NCBI GenBank assembly: GCA_035508435.1
Contig: DATJNA010000067.1
Coordinates: forward strand, 1 to 64,000
DNA length: 64,000 bases
Direction of reading: 5' to 3'
Source: JASHVB01 sp035508435
GTDB taxonomy: Bacteria > Pseudomonadota > Alphaproteobacteria > Acetobacterales > Acetobacteraceae
Shown here: in pieces, positions 45,625 through 58,488 of the stretch
Numbering within the stretch: the first letter of the stretch is position 1
Layout: each line of letters begins with the position of its first letter
Notes under the pieces: model-generated
Databases searched by the model: none
What the model was told of the DNA's origin: nothing
The model's input: the letters and a program-made list of their open reading frames with translations, nothing else
Translations under genes and position numbers: made by a program

Positions 45625-45747
45625 ATGACCCCGAAAATCTCCGCCCTCGTCCCCGCGGCGGTTCTGGTCTTCGGCACCGCTGCGCCACTGGCCCAGCCAG
45701 TGGCGAGCCCCTCGTCTTGCGCTGCGGTCCAAACCGGGCAAGCCTGA
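45625..45747 (+). CDS. Putative 40-residue exported peptide
   Basis: A 40-codon frame with GGAGGAGG 4 bases before its ATG. The product is signal-peptide-like: MTPKISALVPAAVLVFGTAA followed by a short Pro/Ser/Cys-containing tail. It lies 26 bases before the substrate-binding protein gene and is likely co-transcribed. It may be a small secreted peptide or a leader whose translation affects the operon; no family recognised. Confidence 0.45.
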   Translation: MTPKISALVPAAVLVFGTAAPLAQPVASPSSCAAVQTGQA

Positions 45748-45773
45748 AGCGCAATTAAGGAGGGGGACTTCAC

Positions 45774-47369
45774 ATGCCAACGTCGCGCCGATCTCTGATC
45801 AAAGCTGGCCTCGCGGGCGCGCTCAGCATGCCTCCGCTGCGCCATGCACGTGCCGCAACACCAGCCAACACGCTGCACGGCGTGATGCAGGGCGACCTAC
45901 GCTCCTTCGACCCGATTTGGACCACCGCCAACATCACCGCGTATTACGGCGCGATGGTCTACGACACGTTGTTCGCGGTCGATGATAAATATCAACCGCA
46001 ACCGCAAATGATCGGCAAGTGGGACCTGAGCGACGATAAGAAAACCTATACGTTCGAATTGCGGGACGGGCTGGGTTGGCAGGACGGCACCCCGGTGACC
46101 GCGGCAGACTGCGTCGCCTCGATCCGCCGCTGGGCGGTTCGCAATGCCGGCGGGCAGGCGATCATGACGCATGCCGCCGATCTGTCCGCCAAGGACGACA
46201 AGACCATCGTCCTGAAACTGAAAGAGCCATTCGGCCTGGTGATCACCGCGCTGGCATCCTGCACCACGCCGCTGTGCTTCATGATGCCGAAGAAGGACGC
46301 CGAAACCGACCCGTACCAGCAGGTCACCGGCCGTGTCGGCTCCGGTCCATTCACCTTCAACCAGAACCTGACCCGCCCGGGCAGCCGCTACGTGTGGGAC
46401 AAGTGGGACAAGTACGTGCCGCGCAAAGACCAACCGTCCGGGCTGGCCGGTGGCAAGGTGGTGCATCTCGGCCAGGTGGTGTGGGAGAACATCACCGACG
46501 AGCAAACCGCCTCGGCCGCGCTGAACGCCGGCGAGATCGATTTCTACGAATTGCCGCCGCTCGACCTGTTGCCACAGTTGACCGGCAATCCTGATCTCAA
46601 ATTGAAGGTCATGAACGCGACCGGGTCCGACGGCATCATGCGGCTGAACTGGCTGCATGCACCGTTCAATAACCAGAAGGCTCGCCAGGCGATGATGTAC
46701 CTGGTGGACCAAAAGGCGATTTTGAACGCCACCTTCGGCAATCCGAAATACTACAATACGAACCCATCGCTGTTCGGTTACAACACACCGATGTCGAACG
46801 ATGCGAATACCGACTGGTTCAGGCAGGCGCCGGATCCCGCCAAGGCCAAGCAATTGTTCCAGGACTCCGGCTACAAGGGCGACAAGGTGATCGTCCTCCA
46901 GGCGACCGATTTCGCCTTCATGAACAACTCCGCACAGTTGATCGCCGGCTGGCTGCAGAACATCGGTGTCAATGCAGAACTCGCGGCGATGACCTGGGGC
47001 GAGGTGATCACCCGCCGCGCCAGCATGAACCCGGATGACAAGGGCGGCTGGGATATTTTCATCACCTATGGCGGCGGCTTCGACTTCAGCAATCCGATCA
47101 CGCTGATCGCGCTGGCCGCCAACGGCAAGAAGGCCTGGTTCGGCTGGCCGGAGAACGCCGCATACGAGACGCTGCGCGCGCAATGGGCCGCCGCCCCGAC
47201 GCTCGCTGACCAGAAGTCGATCGCGCAGAAAATGCAGGCAACGGCATGGGATTTCGTGCCCATGGTCATGCTGGGCTCGTGGACGCAGCCGGCGGCGATG
47301 CGCAAGAACGTGCATGGCTTCCTGACCAATCCGGACGTGATCCCGTTCTGGAACGTCTCGAAGTCATGA
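45774..47369 (+). CDS. Peptide-type ABC transporter substrate-binding protein
   Basis: A 531-residue family-5 solute-binding protein with a twin-arginine-like signal MPTSRRSLIKAGLAGALSMP. The body shows LRSFDPIWTTANITAYYGAM, MIGKWDLSDDKKTYTFELRD and QDGTPVTAADCVASIRRW, standard landmarks. AAGGAGGGGG precedes the ATG. Head of the second five-gene importer operon. The sequence is distinct from the protein at 22746, so ligands probably differ. Confidence 0.93.
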   Translation: MPTSRRSLIKAGLAGALSMPPLRHARAATPANTLHGVMQGDLRSFDPIWTTANITAYYGAMVYDTLFAVDDKYQPQPQMIGKWDLSDDKKTYTFELRDGLGWQDGTPVTAADCVASIRRWAVRNAGGQAIMTHAADLSAKDDKTIVLKLKEPFGLVITALASCTTPLCFMMPKKDAETDPYQQVTGRVGSGPFTFNQNLTRPGSRYVWDKWDKYVPRKDQPSGLAGGKVVHLGQVVWENITDEQTASAALNAGEIDFYELPPLDLLPQLTGNPDLKLKVMNATGSDGIMRLNWLHAPFNNQKARQAMMYLVDQKAILNATFGNPKYYNTNPSLFGYNTPMSNDANTDWFRQAPDPAKAKQLFQDSGYKGDKVIVLQATDFAFMNNSAQLIAGWLQNIGVNAELAAMTWGEVITRRASMNPDDKGGWDIFITYGGGFDFSNPITLIALAANGKKAWFGWPENAAYETLRAQWAAAPTLADQKSIAQKMQATAWDFVPMVMLGSWTQPAAMRKNVHGFLTNPDVIPFWNVSKS

Positions 47370-47376
47370 TCGCCGT

Positions 47377-48318
47377 ATGCTGAGCTACGGCTGCCGCCGT
47401 CTGGCCTCGACGCTTCTGGTCATGGCGATTGTCGGCGTGATCGTGTTTCTGCTGCTGCACCTGGCGCCTGGCAGCCCGGCCGCGATCATCGCCGGCGACA
47501 ACGCGACACCCGCGCAGATCGCCGAGATCAACCACCAGCTCGGCCTGGACCGGCCGTTGCCTGTGCAGTTCGGCTTCTGGGCATGGAACGTGCTGCGCGG
47601 CAATTTCGGCACGTCGATTTTTTCCGACACCCCGGTCATGCAGCTTATCGAACAACGGCTGCCGGCGACGATTTCGCTCACCTTCGTCACCATCGTGTTT
47701 GCCGCTACCACGGCGGTAACCGCCGGGTTGTTCGCCGCCTGGCGCGCCGGCGGCCTGCTGGATCGCGTCCTGATGGGCGTCGCCGCACTGGGATTTTCGG
47801 TCCCGGTGTTCGTGGTCGGCTACCTGTTGATCTATCTTTTCGCCATCAAGTTGCAGTGGCTGCCGGTGCAGGGTTACGTGCCGCTGTCGCGTGGCTTCTG
47901 GCCCTGGTTCAGCCACCTGATCCTGCCCGCCCTGGCACTCGGGTTGGCCTACCTGGCGCTGATCGCCCGCATCACCCGCGCCACCGTGCTGGAAGTGCTG
48001 TCCGAGGACTATATGCGCACCGCGCGCGCCAAGGGCGCCTCGTCGCTGCGTCAGCTCTTTCACCATGCGCTGCGCAACGCCGGCGTGCCGATTGCCACCG
48101 TGATCGGCATCGGCATCGCACTGCTGATCAGCGGCGTGGTGCTGACCGAAACGGTCTTCAACATCCCGGGCGTCGGCCGGCTGACGGTGGATGCGATCAC
48201 CAATCGCGACTACCCGATCATCCAGGGTGTGATGGTGGTGTTTTCCGGAGCCTATGTCGTGATCAACCTGCTGGTCGATCTCAGCTACACGCTGATCGAC
48301 CCGCGCATCCGGCGCTGA
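47377..48318 (+). CDS. Peptide ABC transporter permease, DppB type
   Basis: A 313-residue inner-membrane permease starting 7 bases after the binding-protein gene. Landmarks are QLGLDRPLPVQFGFWAWNVL, the coupling loop DYMRTARAKGASSLRQLFHH, and ETVFNIPGVGRLTVDAI. Six hydrophobic segments. Confidence 0.93.
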   Translation: MLSYGCRRLASTLLVMAIVGVIVFLLLHLAPGSPAAIIAGDNATPAQIAEINHQLGLDRPLPVQFGFWAWNVLRGNFGTSIFSDTPVMQLIEQRLPATISLTFVTIVFAATTAVTAGLFAAWRAGGLLDRVLMGVAALGFSVPVFVVGYLLIYLFAIKLQWLPVQGYVPLSRGFWPWFSHLILPALALGLAYLALIARITRATVLEVLSEDYMRTARAKGASSLRQLFHHALRNAGVPIATVIGIGIALLISGVVLTETVFNIPGVGRLTVDAITNRDYPIIQGVMVVFSGAYVVINLLVDLSYTLIDPRIRR

Positions 48319-48321
48319 ATA

Positions 48322-49197
48322 ATGTCGGACTCAGCGCTACCCGGCGTCCTCGCGCAACCTGTGCGCCGGCGTCCGCTTGGTACGTTGTTCCGCCGCTACC
48401 CGACGGTGTTTATCGGCGGCGGCATCATCGCCATGATGGTCTTGCTCGCCGTTGCGGCGCCGTTATTCGCCGGCAGCCCACTGACGATGGACCCGATGCA
48501 CCGGCTTCTGCCACCATCCGCGCAGCACTGGTTCGGCACCGACAATCTCGGCCGCGACGTATTCGCCCGCACGGTTTTTGGCGCGCGTGTTTCCCTGTTT
48601 GTCGGCCTGACCGTCGCGGTCGCCGCGATCGCGGGAGGATTGGCAATCGGTCTGCTTGCCGGTTTCTATCGGCGTGTTGATGCCGTGGTGATGCGGCTGA
48701 TGGACGGGCTGATGGCGATCCCCTCCATCCTGCTCGCGATCGCCTTGGTGTCGCTGTGGCAAGGCGGCGTTCCGGTGGTGATCCTCGCCATCCTGATCCC
48801 GGAAATCCCTCGTGACGTGCGCCTGGTCCGTTCGGTGGTGCTGGGCGTGAAAGAGCAACCCTACGTCGAGGCCGCCATCGCCGGCGGCGCGCGCACCGGC
48901 AAGATTCTGCGCCGCCATATCCTGCCGAGCACGATCGCGCCGTTGACCGTGCAAGGCACCTATGTCTGCGCCTCAGCGATTTTGGTGGAGGCGGGTCTGT
49001 CCTATCTCGGGGCCGGCATTCCACCCAGCATTCCCACCTGGGGCAACATGATCGCCGGCTCGCAACTCTATCTGGCCCTGGCGCCATGGACGATCTTCTG
49101 TCCCGGCGTGGCACTCGCCGTACTGGTGCTGGCGGTGAACCTGCTCGGCGACGGTCTGCGGGACTGGCTGGACCCGCGCATGGCGCGCCGCCCTTGA
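48322..49197 (+). CDS. Peptide ABC transporter permease, DppC type
   Basis: A 291-residue permease beginning 3 bases after the previous gene. It has HWFGTDNLGRDVFARTVFGA near residue 70, the coupling loop QPYVEAAIAGGARTGKILRR, and LSYLGAGIPPSIPTWGNMI, all DppC hallmarks. A TTGA overlap leads into the ATPase gene. Confidence 0.92.
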   Translation: MSDSALPGVLAQPVRRRPLGTLFRRYPTVFIGGGIIAMMVLLAVAAPLFAGSPLTMDPMHRLLPPSAQHWFGTDNLGRDVFARTVFGARVSLFVGLTVAVAAIAGGLAIGLLAGFYRRVDAVVMRLMDGLMAIPSILLAIALVSLWQGGVPVVILAILIPEIPRDVRLVRSVVLGVKEQPYVEAAIAGGARTGKILRRHILPSTIAPLTVQGTYVCASAILVEAGLSYLGAGIPPSIPTWGNMIAGSQLYLALAPWTIFCPGVALAVLVLAVNLLGDGLRDWLDPRMARRP

Positions 49198-50168
49198 CCG
49201 CACCGCTACTGCAAATCGACGAACTGCGCACGCACTTCTTCACCGAGGATGGCGTGGTCCGCGCCGTGGACGGCGTCAGCTTTGCCTTGCAGCAAGGTGA
49301 GACGCTCGGCCTGGTCGGGGAATCCGGCTGCGGCAAGAGCGTCACCGCGCTGTCCATCATGCGGCTGCTGCCGCGCACTGGCCGCGTGGTCGGCGGCAGC
49401 GTCCGCTTCGAATCGCGTGATCTGCTGGCACTGCCCGAACCCCAGATGCGCCAGATCCGCGGCAATCTCATCGGCATGATCTTCCAGGAGCCGATGACCA
49501 GCCTGAATCCGGTGCACACGATCGGCGAGCAAGTGGCGGAGGCGGCGCGCATCCACCAGGACATCGGCCGCGCTGCCGCCCGCGCCCGCGCCGAGGAGGT
49601 GCTGCGCCTGGTGCGGATCCCGGATCCGACGCGGCGGCTGCGCGACTATCCGCACCAGTTTTCCGGCGGCATGCGACAGCGCGCGATGATCGCCATGGCG
49701 CTGGTATGCTCGCCGCGCCTGCTGATCGCCGATGAGCCGACCACCGCACTGGACGTCACGATTCAGGCACAAATTCTGCGCCTGATGCTGGAACTCAAAG
49801 CACGCATCGGCGCCGGCGTGCTGATGATCACCCACGACCTCGGCGTGGTGGCAGAAACCTGCGAGCGGGTGATCGTGATGTACGCCGGCCGCGTGGTGGA
49901 GGAAGCGCCCGTGCAGACGTTATTCGATAACCCGATGCACCCCTACACTCGCGGCCTGCTGGCCTCGATGCCGCGCGGCGCCGACCGCCGACGGCGACGC
50001 TTGCCGGAAATCCCCGGTGTGGTGCCAAGCCTGAGCCAACCGGTGACCGGCTGTGCGTTCGCGCCGCGCTGTCCGATGGCGATCGATGTTTGCCGTGCCA
50101 CTGCGCCAGAGTTGCGCAGCATGGCAGCCGGCCACCGGGTTGCCTGCCTGCGGGCAGAGGCGGCATGA
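49194..50168 (+). CDS. Peptide ABC transporter ATP-binding protein, DppD/OppD type
   Basis: A 324-residue ATPase with Walker A LVGESGCGKSVT, Q-loop IFQEPMTSLNPV, signature FSGGMRQRAM and Walker B LIADEPTTALDV, plus the C-terminal FAPRCPMAIDVCRATAPEL extension. The start is taken as TTG at 49194 because it overlaps the permease stop by 4 bases and gives the family length; the nearby ATG at 49180 is in the permease frame. Confidence 0.9.
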   Translation: MTAPLLQIDELRTHFFTEDGVVRAVDGVSFALQQGETLGLVGESGCGKSVTALSIMRLLPRTGRVVGGSVRFESRDLLALPEPQMRQIRGNLIGMIFQEPMTSLNPVHTIGEQVAEAARIHQDIGRAAARARAEEVLRLVRIPDPTRRLRDYPHQFSGGMRQRAMIAMALVCSPRLLIADEPTTALDVTIQAQILRLMLELKARIGAGVLMITHDLGVVAETCERVIVMYAGRVVEEAPVQTLFDNPMHPYTRGLLASMPRGADRRRRRLPEIPGVVPSLSQPVTGCAFAPRCPMAIDVCRATAPELRSMAAGHRVACLRAEAA

Positions 50169-51145
50169 GCCAACCCTCATCAGCGGCGCCGGTGCTGCAA
50201 GCGCGACACGTGTCGAAGATCTTCGCCGTCAGCGGAGGCTTGCTGCATCGGACCAAGGGGATGTTGCGTGCCGTGGACGATGTCTCTTTCGCCATTGGTC
50301 CCGGCGAAACGCTTTGCATCGTCGGCGAGTCCGGCTGCGGCAAGTCCACTCTCGGGCGGCTTGCATTGCGCCTGATCGAACCATCCGGCGGCCAGATCCT
50401 GATCGAAGGCTGCGACGTAACGGCGCTCTCCGCGGAGCAAATGCGGCCGTTCCGCCGGCGGGTGCAGATGGTGTTCCAGGACCCTTATGCCTCGCTGAAC
50501 CCGAGATTGAGCGCTCAGGAGATCGTCACCGAGCCGATCGAGAATTACCAACCGCTGTCGCCCGGCGATCGGCGTGAGCGCGCCGCGGATCTGCTGACTC
50601 GCGTTGGCCTGCGCCCCGACATGCTGAACCGGCGGCCCTTCGAGTTTTCCGGCGGTCAGCGCCAGCGTCTCGGCATCGCTCGTGCGCTCAGTCTGCACCC
50701 GGCGCTGATCGTCGCGGACGAGCCCGTGTCCGCGCTCGATGTCTCGGTGCAGGCGCAGGTGCTGAACCTGATGCTGGACCTGCAGGAATCGATCGGCATC
50801 GCCTATTTGTTCATCTCACACGATCTCGGCGTGGTGGAACATATCGGACAGCGGATCGCGGTGATGTATCTCGGCCGCATCGTCGAGCTGGCGGATCGCG
50901 ATGCATTGTTCTCGCAACCGCAGCATCCATATACCGAGGCTCTGTTGCAGGCTGCACCGGTGCCAGATCCGCGGGTGCGAGGGACGCGGCCGATCCTGGA
51001 GGGAGAACTGCCGAGTCCGATTGCGCCGCCCCCCGGCTGCACCTTCCACCCCCGTTGTCCCTACGCCATCGCGCGGTGCCGAACAGAGGTACCGGCCTTG
51101 CGCCAAATTGCCGATGGGCGGCTCGCTGCCTGTCATTTGCGATGA
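50165..51145 (+). CDS. Peptide ABC transporter ATP-binding protein, DppF/OppF type
   Basis: A 326-residue ATPase with Walker A CIVGESGCGKSTL, Q-loop VFQDPYASLNPR, signature FSGGQRQRLG and Walker B LIVADEPVSALDV, and a C-terminal FHPRCPYAIARC extension. The ATG overlaps the previous stop (ATGA). Last gene of the operon; no T-run terminator was found directly after it. Confidence 0.93.
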   Translation: MSQPSSAAPVLQARHVSKIFAVSGGLLHRTKGMLRAVDDVSFAIGPGETLCIVGESGCGKSTLGRLALRLIEPSGGQILIEGCDVTALSAEQMRPFRRRVQMVFQDPYASLNPRLSAQEIVTEPIENYQPLSPGDRRERAADLLTRVGLRPDMLNRRPFEFSGGQRQRLGIARALSLHPALIVADEPVSALDVSVQAQVLNLMLDLQESIGIAYLFISHDLGVVEHIGQRIAVMYLGRIVELADRDALFSQPQHPYTEALLQAAPVPDPRVRGTRPILEGELPSPIAPPPGCTFHPRCPYAIARCRTEVPALRQIADGRLAACHLR

Positions 51146-51153
51146 CGTCGAGC

Positions 51154-51522
51154 TTACTGCGCATGGCGAGTCGCGACGTGTCGGTAGCCCAGGTCCATGC
51201 CAGTACGCATACGGCGCGAACACGACCAAGGTCTGGGCGGTTTGCGCATTCGGTTGTTGAACAGAATGATAACGTGACCGTCTGCAAATTCCATGACGGT
51301 CGGCAAGACGGCCACTGCACACACCGACGGCACCGCGATTTCCTGCGGCGCGCTCCAGGTGTCCAACCGCCAGGTGTCGAGCGTCCAGGCGGCGTGCGGC
51401 GGCTGGTCGGGCGATCGCGCCAGCCGGCCGTGCCACATCTCGATGGTCACGCCGCGGCGGGCCAGTTCTTCGGCCAGCAGCGCCCGATAGTCCTCCGCCG
51501 CCATAGAGGCGGCGCGGATCAT
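51154..51522 (-). CDS. Hypothetical protein coupled to DUF423 gene
   Basis: A 122-residue frame whose ATG at 51522 overlaps the DUF423 stop by 4 bases. The N-terminal 80 residues look like real protein (EDYRALLAEELARRGVTIEM, then AWTLDTWRLDTWSAPQEIA); the last 30 have abundant Arg and may be read-through into non-coding sequence. No family recognised. The coupling overlap supports translation. Confidence 0.5.
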   Translation of the reverse strand: MIRAASMAAEDYRALLAEELARRGVTIEMWHGRLARSPDQPPHAAWTLDTWRLDTWSAPQEIAVPSVCAVAVLPTVMEFADGHVIILFNNRMRKPPRPWSCSRRMRTGMDLGYRHVATRHAQ

Positions 51523-51881
51523 CGCGCGCGCAGCGCCGAGGCCAGCAGCAGCGCCCAGCCGAGCATCAATAGCGTGCCACCGATCGGTGCGAGCAGCCCA
51601 AGCGAGACTCCGCCAATCGCGAGCGAATCGACCGCGCCGCAGAATAACAGCAGGCCCATGGCGAAGGCGGCACCTGCGGCATCCGCCAGCCGTCCGCCAC
51701 GCGGCGCCCACAATCCGCAGAACAGCAGAGCCAGTGCGTGCCAGCCCTGCATCTGTAACGCGTTGTGCAGCATGTTCATCCGCGCCGCCCCGATCGACGC
51801 CAACCCATGCGCCGCCAACGCCGCCAAGCCGACCGCCAGCAGCCCGGCCAGCGCTCCGAGCGCGATCCACAGCCTGCCCAT
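51519..51881 (-). CDS. DUF423 membrane protein
   Basis: A 120-residue protein with four hydrophobic segments, starting MGRLWIALGALAGLLAVGLA and containing AAHGLASIGAARMNMLHNAL and GWHALALLFCG, typical of DUF423 (YwdK-like) inner-membrane proteins. Function unknown. It is followed by an overlapping small gene and is divergent from the iminopeptidase gene across 50 bases. Confidence 0.88.
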   Translation of the reverse strand: MGRLWIALGALAGLLAVGLAALAAHGLASIGAARMNMLHNALQMQGWHALALLFCGLWAPRGGRLADAAGAAFAMGLLLFCGAVDSLAIGGVSLGLLAPIGGTLLMLGWALLLASALRAR

Positions 51882-51931
51882 ACCGCTGCCTTGTTCCCTT
51901 TGCCCGCCGGCCCTTATACCATTGCAGAATC

Positions 51932-52882
51932 ATGCCGCGCGGCGACCTGTATCCTGAGATCGGCCCATTCGAGACCGGCTATCTGCCGCTCTCCGGCGGC
52001 CATGTGATGTACTGGGAGCAAGTGGGGAACCCGCGCGGCAAGCCCGCCCTGTTCCTGCACGGCGGCCCTGGCGCCGGCGCGGGCGCGGTGCACCGCCGCT
52101 TCTTCGACCCCGATTTCTGGCGCGTCGTGATCTTCGATCAGCGCGGCGCCGGGCGATCCCGCCCGCTCGGCAGCCTGGAGAACAACACCACCGACGACCT
52201 CGTCTCCGATATCGACACCCTGCGCCGCCATCTTGGCGTGGAGCGGTTTCTCCTGTTCGGCGGCTCCTGGGGCTCGACGCTCGCACTGGCATACGCGCAG
52301 GCATTCCCAAATCGCGTGCTCGGCTGCGTGCTGCGCGGCGTGTTCCTGGGACGGCCGCACGAGGTGGACTGGTTCCTCTACGGCATGGCCGCGGTGTTCC
52401 CCGACGCTTACGCCAATTTCGTCGGCTTCCTGCCGGAGCATGAGCGGGGCGACATCCTGGGCGGCTATCTGCGGCGGCTCACGCATCCGGACCAGTCGGT
52501 GCATCTGCCCGCCGCGCGGTCATGGTCGGTCTACGAAGGCTCCTGCAGCACGCTGATGCCAAGCCCGGAGACGGTGACCTCATTCGCACAGGACCGCACG
52601 GCGCTCGGCCTCGCCCGCATCGAGGCCTATTATTTCGCCAACGGTCTGTTCTTGCCGCCCGAGGGATTGCTCGGGCAAATGGACACGATCAGCCATATCC
52701 CGGCGGAGATCGTGCAGGGCCGCTACGACATGATCTGCCCGCCCCGCACGGCATTCGAGCTGGCCGCGGCCTGGCGATCGGCGCGGCTGACGATCGTGCC
52801 GGATGCCGGGCACTCGGCGCTGGAGCCGGGGATCCGGCGCGCGCTGGTTGCGGCAGTGGACCGGTTCCGCCACGGGCGGTAA
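51932..52882 (+). CDS. pip: Proline iminopeptidase
   Basis: A 316-residue alpha/beta hydrolase that removes N-terminal proline from peptides. It starts DLYPEIGPFETGYLPLSGGH and has the diagnostic YWEQVGNPRGKPALFLHGGP, FDQRGAGRSRPLG, nucleophile LLFGGSWGSTLALAYAQ and C-terminal VPDAGHSALEP with the catalytic histidine. Length is normal. The ATG at 51932 has no clear ribosome site. Convergent with the rbfA gene. Confidence 0.93.
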   Translation: MPRGDLYPEIGPFETGYLPLSGGHVMYWEQVGNPRGKPALFLHGGPGAGAGAVHRRFFDPDFWRVVIFDQRGAGRSRPLGSLENNTTDDLVSDIDTLRRHLGVERFLLFGGSWGSTLALAYAQAFPNRVLGCVLRGVFLGRPHEVDWFLYGMAAVFPDAYANFVGFLPEHERGDILGGYLRRLTHPDQSVHLPAARSWSVYEGSCSTLMPSPETVTSFAQDRTALGLARIEAYYFANGLFLPPEGLLGQMDTISHIPAEIVQGRYDMICPPRTAFELAAAWRSARLTIVPDAGHSALEPGIRRALVAAVDRFRHGR

Positions 52883-52978
52883 CTGTAACGATCTGGCCTG
52901 TTGTGGACGTAACGATCGACCGCTTCGATGGTTGTTTTGCAGAATCCGTACGCACCAGCAGCCAGGCACGTCAGTGCC

Positions 52979-53361
52979 TCAATCATCCAAGTCCCGCGCC
53001 ACCTCCGGCACATGCAGCAGCCGATCGATCTTGGTCGCATATTCCAGCGCGTGGTCAGGCTGAAACGTCAGCTCTGGCGCAAACTTCAGACGCAGCGCAT
53101 GCGCCACCTGGCCGCGCAGGAACGCCGAGGCCCGCTTCAGCGCCGGCAGCAGCGCATCCACGTCGGATCGCCCGAGCCGCGAAATAAACACCGTGGCATG
53201 CTTCAGGTCAGGCGACATCCGCACTTCGGTCACGGTCAGCGACGCATCCGCCAACTCCGGATCCCGGAAATCGCGGCGCTCGAACAAGGCGGCCAGCACG
53301 TGGCGGATTTCCTCCGCCACGCGCAGTTGCCGCTGGGTCGGTCCTGCCCGGTCCTGCTTCC

Positions 53362-53365
<4 letters not shown>
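52979..53365 (-). CDS. rbfA: Ribosome-binding factor A
   Basis: A 128-residue KH-type small-subunit maturation factor. QLRVAEEIRHVLAALFE, VTEVRMSPDLKHATVFISRL and LKFAPELTFQPDHALEYATK are typical. The start is TTG at 53365, overlapping the infB stop as TTGA; a longer in-frame extension upstream is antisense-like. Last gene of the operon: truB and rpsO, which often follow, are absent here and the converging pip gene takes that place. Confidence 0.92.
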
Positions 53366-56043
<2,678 letters not shown>

Positions 56044-56084
56044 ACTTTACCCGTTGACACCCAATCTCTTCGTTATCGTCGTCG

Positions 56085-56144
56085 GTCACCCCCGCGAAAG
56101 CGAGGCACCCGTATCGCCGGGATCCTCGCTTTCGCGGGGGTGAC
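56085..56144. repeat. Palindromic repeat at the ylxR 3' end
   Basis: A perfect 21-bp inverted repeat: GTCACCCCCGCGAAAGCGAG plus G at 56085-56105 pairs with its complement at 56124-56144, loop 18 bases. It resembles GTCACCCCCGCGAAAGCGGG-type dispersed intergenic elements of alphaproteobacteria. It supplies the last codons and the TGA stop of the ylxR gene (56086-56088) and would form a strong hairpin in the nusA-infB transcript; no T-run follows on the minus strand. Confidence 0.8.
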
Positions 56145-56793
56145 GCTGGAACTCGATCGTGCCGCCGTCACCCCGCCAAGCCGGCTGTTGGCCACGCAAC
56201 CCGGCCAGCCGGCTTGCCTCGTTGATCAGTCGCTCGGCCAATCGGCCCGGCGCGACCGCGACATGCACCACCTGATCGCGCCCGAACATGCGTCCGAGGA
56301 TCGCCGCAGGCAACGGGCGGAACACCAAAATTGTCTGCCCGCACCCGGACAGGAACCGCGCATGCTCTGCGGCGCTACCGTCCGCGGCCTGCAACACCAG
56401 CCGTGCCCGCCCACAGCGCAGCCATTCCCGCGCCTTCTCGAAGCCTGCGACCGCCTGCCCCGCGCGCCGCGCCAGGCCAAGCGCTTCGCCAATCCGCCGG
56501 ACCAGCGCCGCCTCGAGCAGGGCAGGGAGATCTGGCGGCACAGTGACCGGGCCGCGGGCAGCCCGGGCGAACATGCGGGCCAGGCCACCTTTGTTGGCCG
56601 CGGTTTCTAGCACATCCCTTGAGGCACTCAACCACATTCCCCGCCCCGGCAGCGTCGCGGCCAGGTCCGGCACCAGCAGCCGGTCCGGACCGACAACGAA
56701 GCGAATCATGCGTTCCCTGGGCAGACGCTCCCGCGTCACCACGCAGCGGCGGAACGGCGAGGAACACTCGTCCTCCAGTTCGGGATTGGGCAA
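56086..56793 (-). CDS. YlxR/L7Ae-type RNA-binding protein
   Basis: A 235-residue protein combining a YlxR (DUF448) domain (FRRCVVTRERLPRERMIRF, LPGRGMWLS) and an L7Ae-like domain (RRIGEALGLARRAGQAVAGF, then EKAREWLRCGRARLVLQAAD), as is usual between nusA and infB in alphaproteobacteria. The start is best placed at TTG 56793 because GGAGGGGGAG, part of a GC-rich repeat, lies just upstream. The last residues (RESEDPGDTGASLSRG) come from the palindromic repeat and are probably not conserved. Confidence 0.87.
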   Translation of the reverse strand: MPNPELEDECSSPFRRCVVTRERLPRERMIRFVVGPDRLLVPDLAATLPGRGMWLSASRDVLETAANKGGLARMFARAARGPVTVPPDLPALLEAALVRRIGEALGLARRAGQAVAGFEKAREWLRCGRARLVLQAADGSAAEHARFLSGCGQTILVFRPLPAAILGRMFGRDQVVHVAVAPGRLAERLINEASRLAGLRGQQPAWRGDGGTIEFQRHPRESEDPGDTGASLSRG

Positions 56794-56799
56794 AGCAAA

Positions 56800-56879
56800 C
56801 TCCCCCTCCGCTGTGGGGAGGGGGAAGGGGGGAGGGCTACCTGCCCCGGATTGTTCTGGCGACCCGCACCCCTCCCCCC
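56800..56879. repeat. GC-rich double-hairpin element in the nusA-ylxR spacer
   Basis: CTCCCC (56800-56805) pairs with GGGGAG (56815-56820), and GGGGGGAGGG (56827-56836) pairs with CCCTCCCCCC (56870-56879). It fills most of the 142-base gap between nusA and the ylxR start and resembles CTCCCCCTCCGC-TGTGGGGAGGGGG-type repeats common in Rhodospirillales genomes. Its inner edge provides the ribosome site of ylxR. Confidence 0.65.
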
Positions 56880-56935
56880 GACCCCGACCCGCAACCGGAG
56901 TCCTTGTCCCTGCTTCCGCCTGCCCAGCAGAGCGA

Positions 56936-58477
<1,542 letters not shown>

Positions 58478-58488
58478 TGTTCCCTCGG

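Noticed and set aside
51254..51306. GACCGTC/GACGGTC inverted repeat as a terminator for the second ABC operon
   Set aside because: It lies over 100 bases past the stop, within another possible gene, and has no T-run.
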